Shown here: positions 43,287 to 51,420 of the stretch, piece after piece
Position numbering within the stretch: position 1 is the stretch's first letter
How the letters are laid out: every line of letters starts with the position of its first letter
NCBI GenBank assembly: GCA_026398535.1
Contig: JAPLSQ010000052.1
Location: 1 to 64,000 of the forward strand
Direction of reading: 5' to 3'
Source: Candidatus Sumerlaeota bacterium
GTDB taxonomy: Bacteria > Sumerlaeota > Sumerlaeia > Sumerlaeales > Sumerlaeaceae
DNA: 64,000 nucleotides
The notes under the pieces: model-generated
Told to the model about the DNA's origin: nothing
What the model saw: the letters and a program-made list of their open reading frames with translations, nothing else
The model's database searches: none
Translations under genes and position numbers: made by a program

Positions 43287-43310
43287 TTCCCAAGACACTG
43301 GGAATATAAT
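43287..43310 (+). promoter_or_regulatory. Inverted repeat abutting a TATAAT -10 box
   Basis: TTCCCA (43287-43292), six bases, then TGGGAA (43299-43304) form a perfect inverted repeat immediately followed by TATAAT (43305-43310). A repressor bound there would occlude the promoter of the solute-binding protein gene, whose ATG at 43328 lies 17 bases downstream. The regulator is unknown. Confidence 0.5.
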
Positions 43311-43327
43311 ACTCAAAAGCGGTTTTG

Positions 43328-44746
43328 ATGACCAGCGAACAAATGCCGTCGCACAAGGTTTTTGGCGTTAATGCAAATATGACAGCAGACATCATGTCCC
43401 TTTTGCGAAAAACAGCCCTTGCCATTGGGATGCTGCTGGCGATGGCGCTGATACTTTTCGTGCATCCCGCCGCCAGCGATTCCAGTGGCCGCATCACCTT
43501 GCAACTGTGGCATGTGTCGGGCGCGGAGGATGACGAATCACCCGTTCCGGCATGGTTTAATAAGAGCCAGAACCGCATTCGTGTCGCGCCCGTCGGTCTG
43601 CCTTTCGGGGAAATCGACCAGAAGTTCCTCACCGCTGTTGTCGGCGATATCCCGCCCGACATTTTCGAATTCTTCGGCCCTGTGCCCCAATGGTCAAGCC
43701 GCGAAGCGCTCATGGCGCTTGACCGTTTCATCGAACGCGATCATTTCGACCGCACGGCCATATTCCCGCGCCTGTGGCCCGAAATGATGTGGGAGGGGCA
43801 TACCTTCGCCATCCCCATCGGTGTCGGCAATGAGGCTTTCTATTGGAACAAGCAGCATTTCCGCGAGGCCGGGATCGACCCGGAGCGCCCGCCCGAAACG
43901 TGGGATGACCTGACCACTTATGCACTCAAACTCACCAGCTATGACAAGGACGGAAATATCGTCCGCGCGGGATACCTTCCGGGCTACTGGAGCCCGCTGG
44001 GCTTCTCGCTTTTTCTCAACTGGCCCTTACAGCTTGGCGCGCAGTTTCTCAGCGCCGATGAACGCCGTGTCATCATGAACACAACGGCCACCGTCGAAGC
44101 CCTCAACTGGGAAGCAGGGCTCTTTGAAAAACTCGACCGCGATGCCGTGATCCGCAAAAAATCGTCCTTTGGCTATGGGCCGCAACACGGTTTTCTCTCG
44201 GGACAACTTTCCATGATTGTTCACAAATCCACCCTGCCGCAGGACATCCACAAGTTCGCCCCCGGTCTCGACTACGGAGCCGCACCGCTGCCAATCCCGC
44301 GCGGGGGCAAACGCGCCGTGATCGCAGGCTCGCTCTGGATTGCCATTCCCTCCGGCTCAAAACACCCCGAAGAAGCATGGGATTACATCAAATATTGCAC
44401 ACAGGCGTCGGAGCAAATCCGCGCCGCCGCCGAAATGTCGCGCAAGAATATCATCACATTCTTTCCCGCCAACATCGAAGCAGCCAACTCTCCCGTCGTG
44501 CTCAGCCAGCCGAACATGGATGTGTTTGTGAAAAGCATGGACTGGGCCTATAGCAGCACCGTGGCGCCGCTGGCCCACATGGTTTTCTGGCGCTCTTATC
44601 ATGACGCCTGGGAGCGTGTCATGCGCGGCCAGGAAACCGGAAGTGTCGCCATGCGGCGTGTGCAGACAGACGTTCAGCGGATGCTCGATGAACAGCTTGC
44701 GTATAACGAATTCTATCGGAACCGTCTTCGCCAGCCAGGGAAATAA
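43328..44746 (+). CDS. Extracellular solute-binding protein, family 1 (ABC sugar-binding type)
   Basis: The product (472 residues from ATG 43328) has a hydrophobic export segment (TALAIGMLLAMALILFVHPAA, about residues 28-48). The periplasmic binding fold follows: ITLQLWHVSGAEDD, FLTAVVGDIPPDIFEFFG, WEGHTFAIPIGVGNEAFYWNK, PPETWDDLTTYA, GSLWIAIPSGSKHPEEAWDYIKY. Such lipoproteins or periplasmic proteins deliver sugars to an ABC importer, but no MalF/G-type permease is adjacent, so it is an orphan here. Later starts at 43379 and 43394 would keep the export segment; none has a clear ribosome binding site. Confidence 0.85.
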   Translation: MTSEQMPSHKVFGVNANMTADIMSLLRKTALAIGMLLAMALILFVHPAASDSSGRITLQLWHVSGAEDDESPVPAWFNKSQNRIRVAPVGLPFGEIDQKFLTAVVGDIPPDIFEFFGPVPQWSSREALMALDRFIERDHFDRTAIFPRLWPEMMWEGHTFAIPIGVGNEAFYWNKQHFREAGIDPERPPETWDDLTTYALKLTSYDKDGNIVRAGYLPGYWSPLGFSLFLNWPLQLGAQFLSADERRVIMNTTATVEALNWEAGLFEKLDRDAVIRKKSSFGYGPQHGFLSGQLSMIVHKSTLPQDIHKFAPGLDYGAAPLPIPRGGKRAVIAGSLWIAIPSGSKHPEEAWDYIKYCTQASEQIRAAAEMSRKNIITFFPANIEAANSPVVLSQPNMDVFVKSMDWAYSSTVAPLAHMVFWRSYHDAWERVMRGQETGSVAMRRVQTDVQRMLDEQLAYNEFYRNRLRQPGK

Positions 44747-44793
44747 TTCCAAGTCTGAAGCGGGCGGGAAAAACCAACACTTCACACCCCGCA

Positions 44794-47214
44794 TCATGGA
44801 TAAAGCATCCATTCTGCCACCGTCGTGGGCGGAGAAAAAAGATCCCCAAGGAAGGGGCTCGCTGGCAGAAGATCGCTGTTGAAAAGCTCCGCCGCGGGCG
44901 TGTTTGACCAAGCATAACGCACATATCTTGGAGCCGGCACGGACGCGTTCTGAACGCGCGCCGCGTTGCCGCTGATCTGCGCCGCGGCCGTGTAATATAC
45001 GCCGTCATCACCCGCCACCTCGAAGCCCTGAAGCGGCAAACCCGTCGCGTCCATCAGGCCCGCAGCGTGATCAAAGTCAATCCGCAGCCAGCCGTCCGCC
45101 TCGGAGCTCATCTGGCGCAAAAGCGGCCCGGAGTGCTCAATTCCCTGTCCGTAGACCTTTGCCAGCGCGGCCAGGGCCAGCCGGTGTCCCACGGGCGCCT
45201 TGTTTTTCGGGTGCACGTCATTGTTCGTGCCGCAATCGATTGTCACGGCAAGAGCCGTATTCGGCAAACCGAGCATCTTCAACTGAGCCTCCCGAATAAC
45301 CGGCCACGGCCCGCCGCCCCAATCGCCCTCCATGTTGGGCAGTTGCACGATTTGAAAGGGGAAGACGCCCATCCCCCATCGGGCGCGCCAGTCGCCGATG
45401 AGGCCGGTGAGCAGACGATCATAGACCGTGCCCTTATTGGAGTTGGACTCGCCCTGATACCAGTTCACACCCGTAATGGGGAAGGACAGCAACGGATTGA
45501 TCATGCCATTGAAGAGCTCCCCATTGCCCAACAGTCCCCATGACGCCTCCATATCGCTGGGGCTGACTCCGGAAGCGGCCAGCGCCTGCACGCTTGTCCA
45601 CGTCTCGGCACGCGTGCCGCCGAAGGAAGAATTGATGAGGCCGATGGGAACAGACGGATTCAGGGATGTATAAACGTCGCGGCCGAAAAAGCAAGCCGCC
45701 GCCGAAAAACCGGAGGCTGACTGCGGCGTGCATACCTGCCAGTTCCCGATGGCGTAATCGATCGGATTTCTTGCGCCGGATTGCCACAATGTGAGCAGGC
45801 GGATGTTCGGATAATTTGCGTTTGCCACTTCCACCGAGGCGTTTGTGACTTCGCTTAATGAGAAAGCCATGTTCGACTGCCCGGAGCAGACCCACACATC
45901 GCCTATCATCACGTTGCGGACGGTGATGGCCGACTCCCCTTCGACCACCATGTCATAAGGACCTCCGGCTGTCATCGCGCCAAGCGTCACGCGCCAGTCG
46001 CCCTTCGCATCGGCGGTGGCAGTGCTGGTTTGGCCGTTGAAACGCAAGGTAATCGTGTCGCCGGGGATCGACGTGCCGAAGACCGGCAGCGGCTTCCCGC
46101 GCTGAAGCACGGCGTTGTCCGTGAAAAGCATGCTCATGCGCAATCCCGACGGGAACGGTTGGATGCGAGCGCCGCGCTCATGGTCAAACCCTCCGTTCGC
46201 GCTCTCGTGCGTCCGCGCATCCCAGTAGAAGTCATCAACGAAAACCGTGGCGTCATCCCCCGCTGACAGCCTCCACCCGATTTCCGATGTGTTCGTCTTG
46301 TTTCCATAATTGCCCCACACAGAAGGCAAACCGGCATCGCGCTTGAGCAGGGTCTTTGCCCACGCGCCCGACAAGCTGTTGGCCGTGAAGATGCTGATCC
46401 CCGTGGTGATGCCCGGCTTGGGTCCCTTGTAAGTGGAAGTCAGGGGATCATAGGTGATCCAGTGTGAGACCGTGTCGGTCAGTGTGCCGGGATTCACACG
46501 GTTCATGGCGATGATGGAAACGAGCAGCCAGTCATTGGGCGCGCCGGTCAGCCTTCCCAATCGGACGCCATTGTTCACGCAGACCAGTTCGGCCTTGCCG
46601 TTTCCATCAGACTGCAGGCGCAGACGAATCACGGTGTCGGCTGTCAGCGACGTCGCGCTCTGGCTCGCATAATCGATCTCAAACTCGCCCAGCATCGTGC
46701 CTGTGGTTTTTCCGGCCGAGGCTGAATCCGTGCTGATCGCGAACTGCCACAATCGCGAACCCGAACCATTGCGGAAGGGGAATTGACCCGGTGTGACGGC
46801 AAGTGACTGGCCCCCCGTGAGCTGGTATGATTTGGCTCCCCGATAGGCGCGGCTGGAAACCACTGTTCCCTGTTGTGTGCCAATCTGCGCCTTCGGCTTG
46901 GAATAGGCGTCATCCGTCCACCACCGCCGCAGATTCAACCCATACGTCAGTGCCGCTGATGGTTCAGTGTCATTGTAGATCGCCGGCCAGTTCCTGTCCA
47001 CGAACGCCTGTGCACCCTCAAAATTCTCGTCCATGTAGATCACCCCCGCCTGCGAGCGTCCAGGAAAAAACATAAACACGGCGCATAAAGCGGCCGCGAC
47101 TAAGGCAAACGATCCGCGCGGATTTCTCGAGAGCCGCAACGATAATCGCGGCATCCCCGTTGAAATGGATGTGATCATTTTGCTCATTGAGTCATCCCTC
47201 ACTGGCATTTTCAT
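44794..47214 (-). CDS. Modular sialate O-acetylesterase with N-terminal 'DENFEG' domain
   Basis: The 806-residue product has a signal peptide or anchor (SFALVAAALCAVFMFFPGRSQA), an N-terminal beta-rich module (about 58-345), and a SGNH esterase part (about 350-780). The latter has MLFTDNAVLQRGKPLPVFG, a Big/Fn3-like insert, VWVCSGQSNMAF with the nucleophilic Ser, GINSSFGGTRAETW-like sequence, WYQGESNS, and the Asp-x-His of NNDVHPKNKAPVGHRLA. It removes O-acetyl groups from sialic acid or other sugars. The N-terminal module is homologous to nearly the whole of the protein at 59.6 kb. It ends WMLYP. It is the last gene of the ABC/HlyD/GH38 operon. Confidence 0.88.
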   Translation of the reverse strand: MKMPVRDDSMSKMITSISTGMPRLSLRLSRNPRGSFALVAAALCAVFMFFPGRSQAGVIYMDENFEGAQAFVDRNWPAIYNDTEPSAALTYGLNLRRWWTDDAYSKPKAQIGTQQGTVVSSRAYRGAKSYQLTGGQSLAVTPGQFPFRNGSGSRLWQFAISTDSASAGKTTGTMLGEFEIDYASQSATSLTADTVIRLRLQSDGNGKAELVCVNNGVRLGRLTGAPNDWLLVSIIAMNRVNPGTLTDTVSHWITYDPLTSTYKGPKPGITTGISIFTANSLSGAWAKTLLKRDAGLPSVWGNYGNKTNTSEIGWRLSAGDDATVFVDDFYWDARTHESANGGFDHERGARIQPFPSGLRMSMLFTDNAVLQRGKPLPVFGTSIPGDTITLRFNGQTSTATADAKGDWRVTLGAMTAGGPYDMVVEGESAITVRNVMIGDVWVCSGQSNMAFSLSEVTNASVEVANANYPNIRLLTLWQSGARNPIDYAIGNWQVCTPQSASGFSAAACFFGRDVYTSLNPSVPIGLINSSFGGTRAETWTSVQALAASGVSPSDMEASWGLLGNGELFNGMINPLLSFPITGVNWYQGESNSNKGTVYDRLLTGLIGDWRARWGMGVFPFQIVQLPNMEGDWGGGPWPVIREAQLKMLGLPNTALAVTIDCGTNNDVHPKNKAPVGHRLALAALAKVYGQGIEHSGPLLRQMSSEADGWLRIDFDHAAGLMDATGLPLQGFEVAGDDGVYYTAAAQISGNAARVQNASVPAPRYVRYAWSNTPAAELFNSDLLPASPFLGDLFSPPTTVAEWMLYP

Positions 47215-47272
47215 TGATTGACAGACTCTGTTGCGATTCCAGGCAAGCTGGCCATATGATCATGGGAACGCT

Positions 47273-50062
47273 TTATCGCTTCAGAAACAGCTCCAAGGTC
47301 ACAATTTTTTTATGAGGAACCTCAATGTCGAAGCTGCTGGCATTGCGCAGTTTCAAAGGCTCAACAGCCAGAGGTTCTTCATTCAGATTAACCTGCCGCA
47401 CTTTTTTCAGTTCATTTGTCAGCGTGATTCTTCCGGATATTTTGCGTGATGCCGGGTTGAACAGGCGCACGATGAGCGACTTACCCGACTCGGCAAGTTT
47501 CATGGCGCTGAGCACGAGGGTGTGCGGGGCGATTTCGAGGAAGCTGCGCTGGGGCGCGGTCACACGCAGACCATGGCTGATCTGCGCGATGTTCATCGGC
47601 GCGTTGAAACGGCGTGACTCCTCGAAAAGACGCCCGCGCTCCCAGTTGCCCTCATGCGGATATATGGCGTAATCAAACATGAACCGCCCCATGCACTGGC
47701 ATTTGACCGGTATGGGATCATCCGCCCAAGGGTTGGCGCCGCCAGCGATCTTGGGGTAGCGCACGCCGCGAAGCAGCGTCAATGCGATCGCGCGTGCACC
47801 ATCCTGTTCAACCTCGTACTCGCGCAGGCCGCGGTTGATGATGGCAAGACCGGTCTTTCCGTCCGTGAGATCAACAAACGACTGCTGCGGCTGGATGCCG
47901 ACCTCCTTGTCGATCCATTTGGCGGCGGCGGCCTTGTCCCATTTGATCGGACGGTGCAGCACATCGAAGCTGCCTTCAGCATCCGCATGGGTGGCGTCGA
48001 TGCCCGGGGGGAATTTGACGCGCAGCCGGTGGTCGCGCACCGGTGTGTCGACCTCGGTGCTGATCTCCAGATAACGCGACTCGCTCGTCAGGCGCAGGTG
48101 CGAGACAAAGGTGATCTTCTTCGACCCTTTCACGCGCGTCTTTTTATTGGGGGTCAACGCCGCGGGCGCGTGCAGCGCCACCTCGACACGGCAGACGGCA
48201 AAGAGCGGCTTGTTCTCGACGAGTTGGATCTTTGCGGCAGCGTTCTGTGTGGTAATGACGCGGTCTTGCTCTGGCCTGATATAGAACCATGGCGTGCCGG
48301 CATCGCCGCCATCCTCAAAATAGCCGAGTCCTTGGAAGGTGCGGCCCGTTGCCTTGTCTGCGATGTCCACTGTGCCATTGCGGTTGATCGTCACGCGCAG
48401 GTGTTTGTTCTCCATCACATTGCCGGCCTTGGCTATCCCGGCATCAGCAACGGACTTCGCGGGGTTCCGCTTCCCAAGAAGGCGGAAACATTTGTAACCC
48501 ATTGACGGCACGCCCTCAGCAAGGAAGGCAACGTGATAGCGGTCCACAAACACCGCGCTGTAAGCGGCATCGCCACTTTCGGAGACACCATAGAGCTTCT
48601 CATGCGACAAAACATTGTGGGGCATGCGGCGGCCGGCGTGGTCCTCGATGACAAAGCCGCCCGACTCCACCTTGTCATCGCGCGGGAAATCCAGATACGC
48701 CTCGACGACCTCGGTCCTCTCGAAAGGTGTGGGGTTGAACACGGCCACGATCTGTCCCTCATCGGCGTTGTCGCGGGTTGTCACGGCCTTGAGCACATCA
48801 TACTCGCTCTTGACCGCGATGTTGTGTGAAATCTGCCGTGACTGGCTGAGGCGGTCCATGGCGTCGGCGTATATCTGGTCGACGCTGGCGCCGCAGATCG
48901 TGTCGTGGCCGTGGTTGCTGAGCAGGTATTTCCACGAGAGGTCAAGGAACGTCTTGGGATACTCCGCGCCCGTCAGCCACGCAAAGGAGCAGACGGGTTC
49001 GGCGCACTTCTCGAGCAGCGTCTGCGTGTCATGGTTGGCGCGCTTAAAGTAGCTATGCGAGGTCAACACGCCTTGCATGAGGCTCGTGCCCATCGTGTCG
49101 ATGGCTGGTGTGCGGCGCTCGCCCTTGACAACCTGCAGCTTGTCCCAGTTAACGCTCTTCTTGAGCGTTTCGATGAACTTGGGGAATGACTGGTGAATCA
49201 TCCGTTCGCCCTTGAGGATGTGCTCGTTGGCGTGTCGGACGATCCTGCCGGTGTTGGGGTGGGGATATGATGCGTCGAAACCGTCCATGAGCAGCAGATG
49301 CTCCGTCGTGGCCATGTCCTTGACTTGGGCCTTGGCGCGCTCGATGCCTTCGGCGATATGCGTGGGAGTCCATGTGTCGAAAAATGTGTCGTGAATCCAT
49401 AAGCAGGTGCCAAGATACGAGCGCGGATCGCAACCGTGGAAGAGTATCCATTTGTCGCCCGTGGGGTCGCGATGGATCGTGCCGCTGAACACATTGAACC
49501 GGAAATTGAAGCGGGTCATCGTGATGCTGAACTTGATGCCAAGAATCCGCGTGCCGTCGGCGCCCTCCAGAATATACTCGCTGTTTTTGATGCCGCAGGC
49601 GTCGAAACCGCGGTAGAACATGATGCTGTCGATGCCGAAGCCGCTGTAAACCTGCGCGATTTGCGATGTCTGCCCATAACTTGTCGGCGTGTATCCGACC
49701 TTCATGGCCCTGCCCCCCAGCGAGGCGGCCACCTGGTGTCCCCGAAGCAGGTTGCGCACCATGGCCTCGGCGCTCACAAGAAACATGTCGGGTAGCGTGT
49801 ACCAAGGTCCGGCGAGAATCTTGCCGCTCCTGATGTGTTTAGACAGCAGTTCGCGTTTTTCAGGCCGGATTTCAAGATAGTCCTCAAGCAGGATTGTCTG
49901 CGAGTCGAGGTGATAGTGTTTGAAGTCCGGTTCGCTCTCGCAGATGTCCAGCAGGCGGTCCATCATCTCCACCAGGTCCATGCGCATGCGCTGGAAACTG
50001 TGGCGCCATTCGCGGTCCCAGTGGGTGTTGGATACGACATGAAGAGTGTAACCCTTGCTCAT
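47273..50062 (-). CDS. GH38 alpha-mannosidase-like protein with altered catalytic site
   Basis: The 929-residue product has the GH38 N-terminal barrel (VVSNTHWDREWRHSFQRMR, with zinc-type His14/Asp16), SGKILAGPWYTLPDMFLVSAEAMVRNLLRG, and SGFGIDSIMFYRGFD. It also has the mid domain NHGHDTICGASVDQIYADAMDR and a long C-terminal beta region (RVEVALHAPAALTPNKK and on). Where active enzymes have Pro-Asp-x-(F/Y)-Gly with Asp as nucleophile and zinc ligand, this protein reads GYTPTSYGQ, with Thr127. Activity on mannosides is therefore in doubt. Start 50062 follows AGGAG; no signal peptide. It lies 81 bases downstream of the HlyD-like gene. Confidence 0.85.
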   Translation of the reverse strand: MSKGYTLHVVSNTHWDREWRHSFQRMRMDLVEMMDRLLDICESEPDFKHYHLDSQTILLEDYLEIRPEKRELLSKHIRSGKILAGPWYTLPDMFLVSAEAMVRNLLRGHQVAASLGGRAMKVGYTPTSYGQTSQIAQVYSGFGIDSIMFYRGFDACGIKNSEYILEGADGTRILGIKFSITMTRFNFRFNVFSGTIHRDPTGDKWILFHGCDPRSYLGTCLWIHDTFFDTWTPTHIAEGIERAKAQVKDMATTEHLLLMDGFDASYPHPNTGRIVRHANEHILKGERMIHQSFPKFIETLKKSVNWDKLQVVKGERRTPAIDTMGTSLMQGVLTSHSYFKRANHDTQTLLEKCAEPVCSFAWLTGAEYPKTFLDLSWKYLLSNHGHDTICGASVDQIYADAMDRLSQSRQISHNIAVKSEYDVLKAVTTRDNADEGQIVAVFNPTPFERTEVVEAYLDFPRDDKVESGGFVIEDHAGRRMPHNVLSHEKLYGVSESGDAAYSAVFVDRYHVAFLAEGVPSMGYKCFRLLGKRNPAKSVADAGIAKAGNVMENKHLRVTINRNGTVDIADKATGRTFQGLGYFEDGGDAGTPWFYIRPEQDRVITTQNAAAKIQLVENKPLFAVCRVEVALHAPAALTPNKKTRVKGSKKITFVSHLRLTSESRYLEISTEVDTPVRDHRLRVKFPPGIDATHADAEGSFDVLHRPIKWDKAAAAKWIDKEVGIQPQQSFVDLTDGKTGLAIINRGLREYEVEQDGARAIALTLLRGVRYPKIAGGANPWADDPIPVKCQCMGRFMFDYAIYPHEGNWERGRLFEESRRFNAPMNIAQISHGLRVTAPQRSFLEIAPHTLVLSAMKLAESGKSLIVRLFNPASRKISGRITLTNELKKVRQVNLNEEPLAVEPLKLRNASSFDIEVPHKKIVTLELFLKR

Positions 50063-50143
50063 CCAATTTCTCCTGTAATCCATGTGTGTTATTGCGCTCC
50101 GCCGCCGTTTCATGGGCGGGCGGATTGTGCGGCGCGATAAACC

Positions 50144-51394
50144 TTACTTGAACAGAAAGCGGAACAGCGAGACGCGTCCGACAACAATGGCGCCATTTGA
50201 CGTGACAGGCCGCAGTTCCGCGGTTTCCCGCTGGCGTTTCATATAATCAACGACCTGAGCCGGGGGATTCTCCAACTCGATGAGAACCTTGCCCCCTTCA
50301 GGTTCGCGCACCACGCGGCCCGCGGCGGAAAATACCAGCGGCTTGCCCTTGATCGTTTTGCCTTCGGGTGTGCGGGTCTGGACTGGAATGTAGAGCCTGG
50401 CTTTCACAGCCGGATGCTTGTTGCCGCTGTCAGCGATCACCGTTGGCATTGCTGCTTGAAGCAGCAGCCTGTTGAGCCGGATCAGCGCATCCGTGTCGAG
50501 GTTGTTGACACCTTGATTCAACAGTTGTACGGCTTCGGAGGCAAGCGGTTTGCCAGCCCACGCCTGGGCATCATAAAAATCGCGCCTTCTTAACAACTCG
50601 TTCAAGACTCCAATGATCTCGGGCATGCTGCGTTTTAACGGTGTTGTGTCCGGTTTGATTTCCTCGAGTTTGCCTTGGAGCATCTCCCAAATGTGGCGTA
50701 TGGCGGGATCATCGGAGGGGTTATTCGCCTTGATGGCGCGCGTCAGCCCTTTCCAGTTGAGGATATCCTGTTCGGCCAGCAGGTTGATGCGCACGCGCAT
50801 CGCATTGTCGCCCCCAACCGGGACCAAAAAGCGCAGGGTATCATAATTGTACACTGCTCCCACGACGCCGCTGACGATCTTCCCCGCCATGTCCTTCCAT
50901 GGCTCCTTCCGCTCGCCGCTGAGCATTCCTCCAACCGGCGCCGCGATGGCATGAGGCTGTTCTTTTCGCGGGGCGGCTTTTCCGCGGGCAAGCGCATCGG
51001 CCAGCGACTGCTCCATACCGGCTGGAGCGATGGTCGCGCCTGTTGTCTGGCGGAGCAGATCGAGCGCCGTTTGCACCGAAGCCAATGATCTCAGCAACGC
51101 GAGATCCTCCGTGTCGTTTGTCACAAGGAGCAACGCCTGCCCTTGTTTGACGTTCTCACCCGCTTTGACCCCGACTGAGTCCACATAGGCTTCACCGGGG
51201 ATGCTCACCGGCTCGGTGCGCGGGGCAGCCGCGGCATCCGAATACTTCATCACATCATCGATTTCATAAATGGCGCTTCCCACCATCGCCGCGACAAGCG
51301 TGCCGATGAACACGAATCCGGCCGCCTCCAGCCACACGACATACTTGGCCATCAGGCGCTTCTTAAAAGGGGCCTTCTTTATCTTCGTTGCCAT
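50144..51394 (-). CDS. HlyD-like membrane fusion/adaptor protein
   Basis: The 416-residue product has one N-terminal membrane helix (about 23-43, AAGFVFIGTLVAAMVGSAIY) and a split biotinyl-lipoyl-like hairpin (VSIPGEAYVDSVGVKAGENVKQGQALLLVTN). An alpha region follows, then GTLRF-like YDTLRFLVPVGGDNAMRVRINLLA. The C-terminal beta part contains VRVPEGGKVLIELENPP-like sequence and a final RVSLFRFLFK. Between them is a long helical, non-coiled-coil insert (about 215-310) unusual for HlyD/MacA adaptors. It is 27 bases downstream of the ABC pair, so it is the likely periplasmic adaptor for that exporter. No TolC homologue is in the window. Confidence 0.72.
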   Translation of the reverse strand: MATKIKKAPFKKRLMAKYVVWLEAAGFVFIGTLVAAMVGSAIYEIDDVMKYSDAAAAPRTEPVSIPGEAYVDSVGVKAGENVKQGQALLLVTNDTEDLALLRSLASVQTALDLLRQTTGATIAPAGMEQSLADALARGKAAPRKEQPHAIAAPVGGMLSGERKEPWKDMAGKIVSGVVGAVYNYDTLRFLVPVGGDNAMRVRINLLAEQDILNWKGLTRAIKANNPSDDPAIRHIWEMLQGKLEEIKPDTTPLKRSMPEIIGVLNELLRRRDFYDAQAWAGKPLASEAVQLLNQGVNNLDTDALIRLNRLLLQAAMPTVIADSGNKHPAVKARLYIPVQTRTPEGKTIKGKPLVFSAAGRVVREPEGGKVLIELENPPAQVVDYMKRQRETAELRPVTSNGAIVVGRVSLFRFLFK

Positions 51395-51420
51395 TATATC
51401 GCCTTCCTCATATTCGCGTA

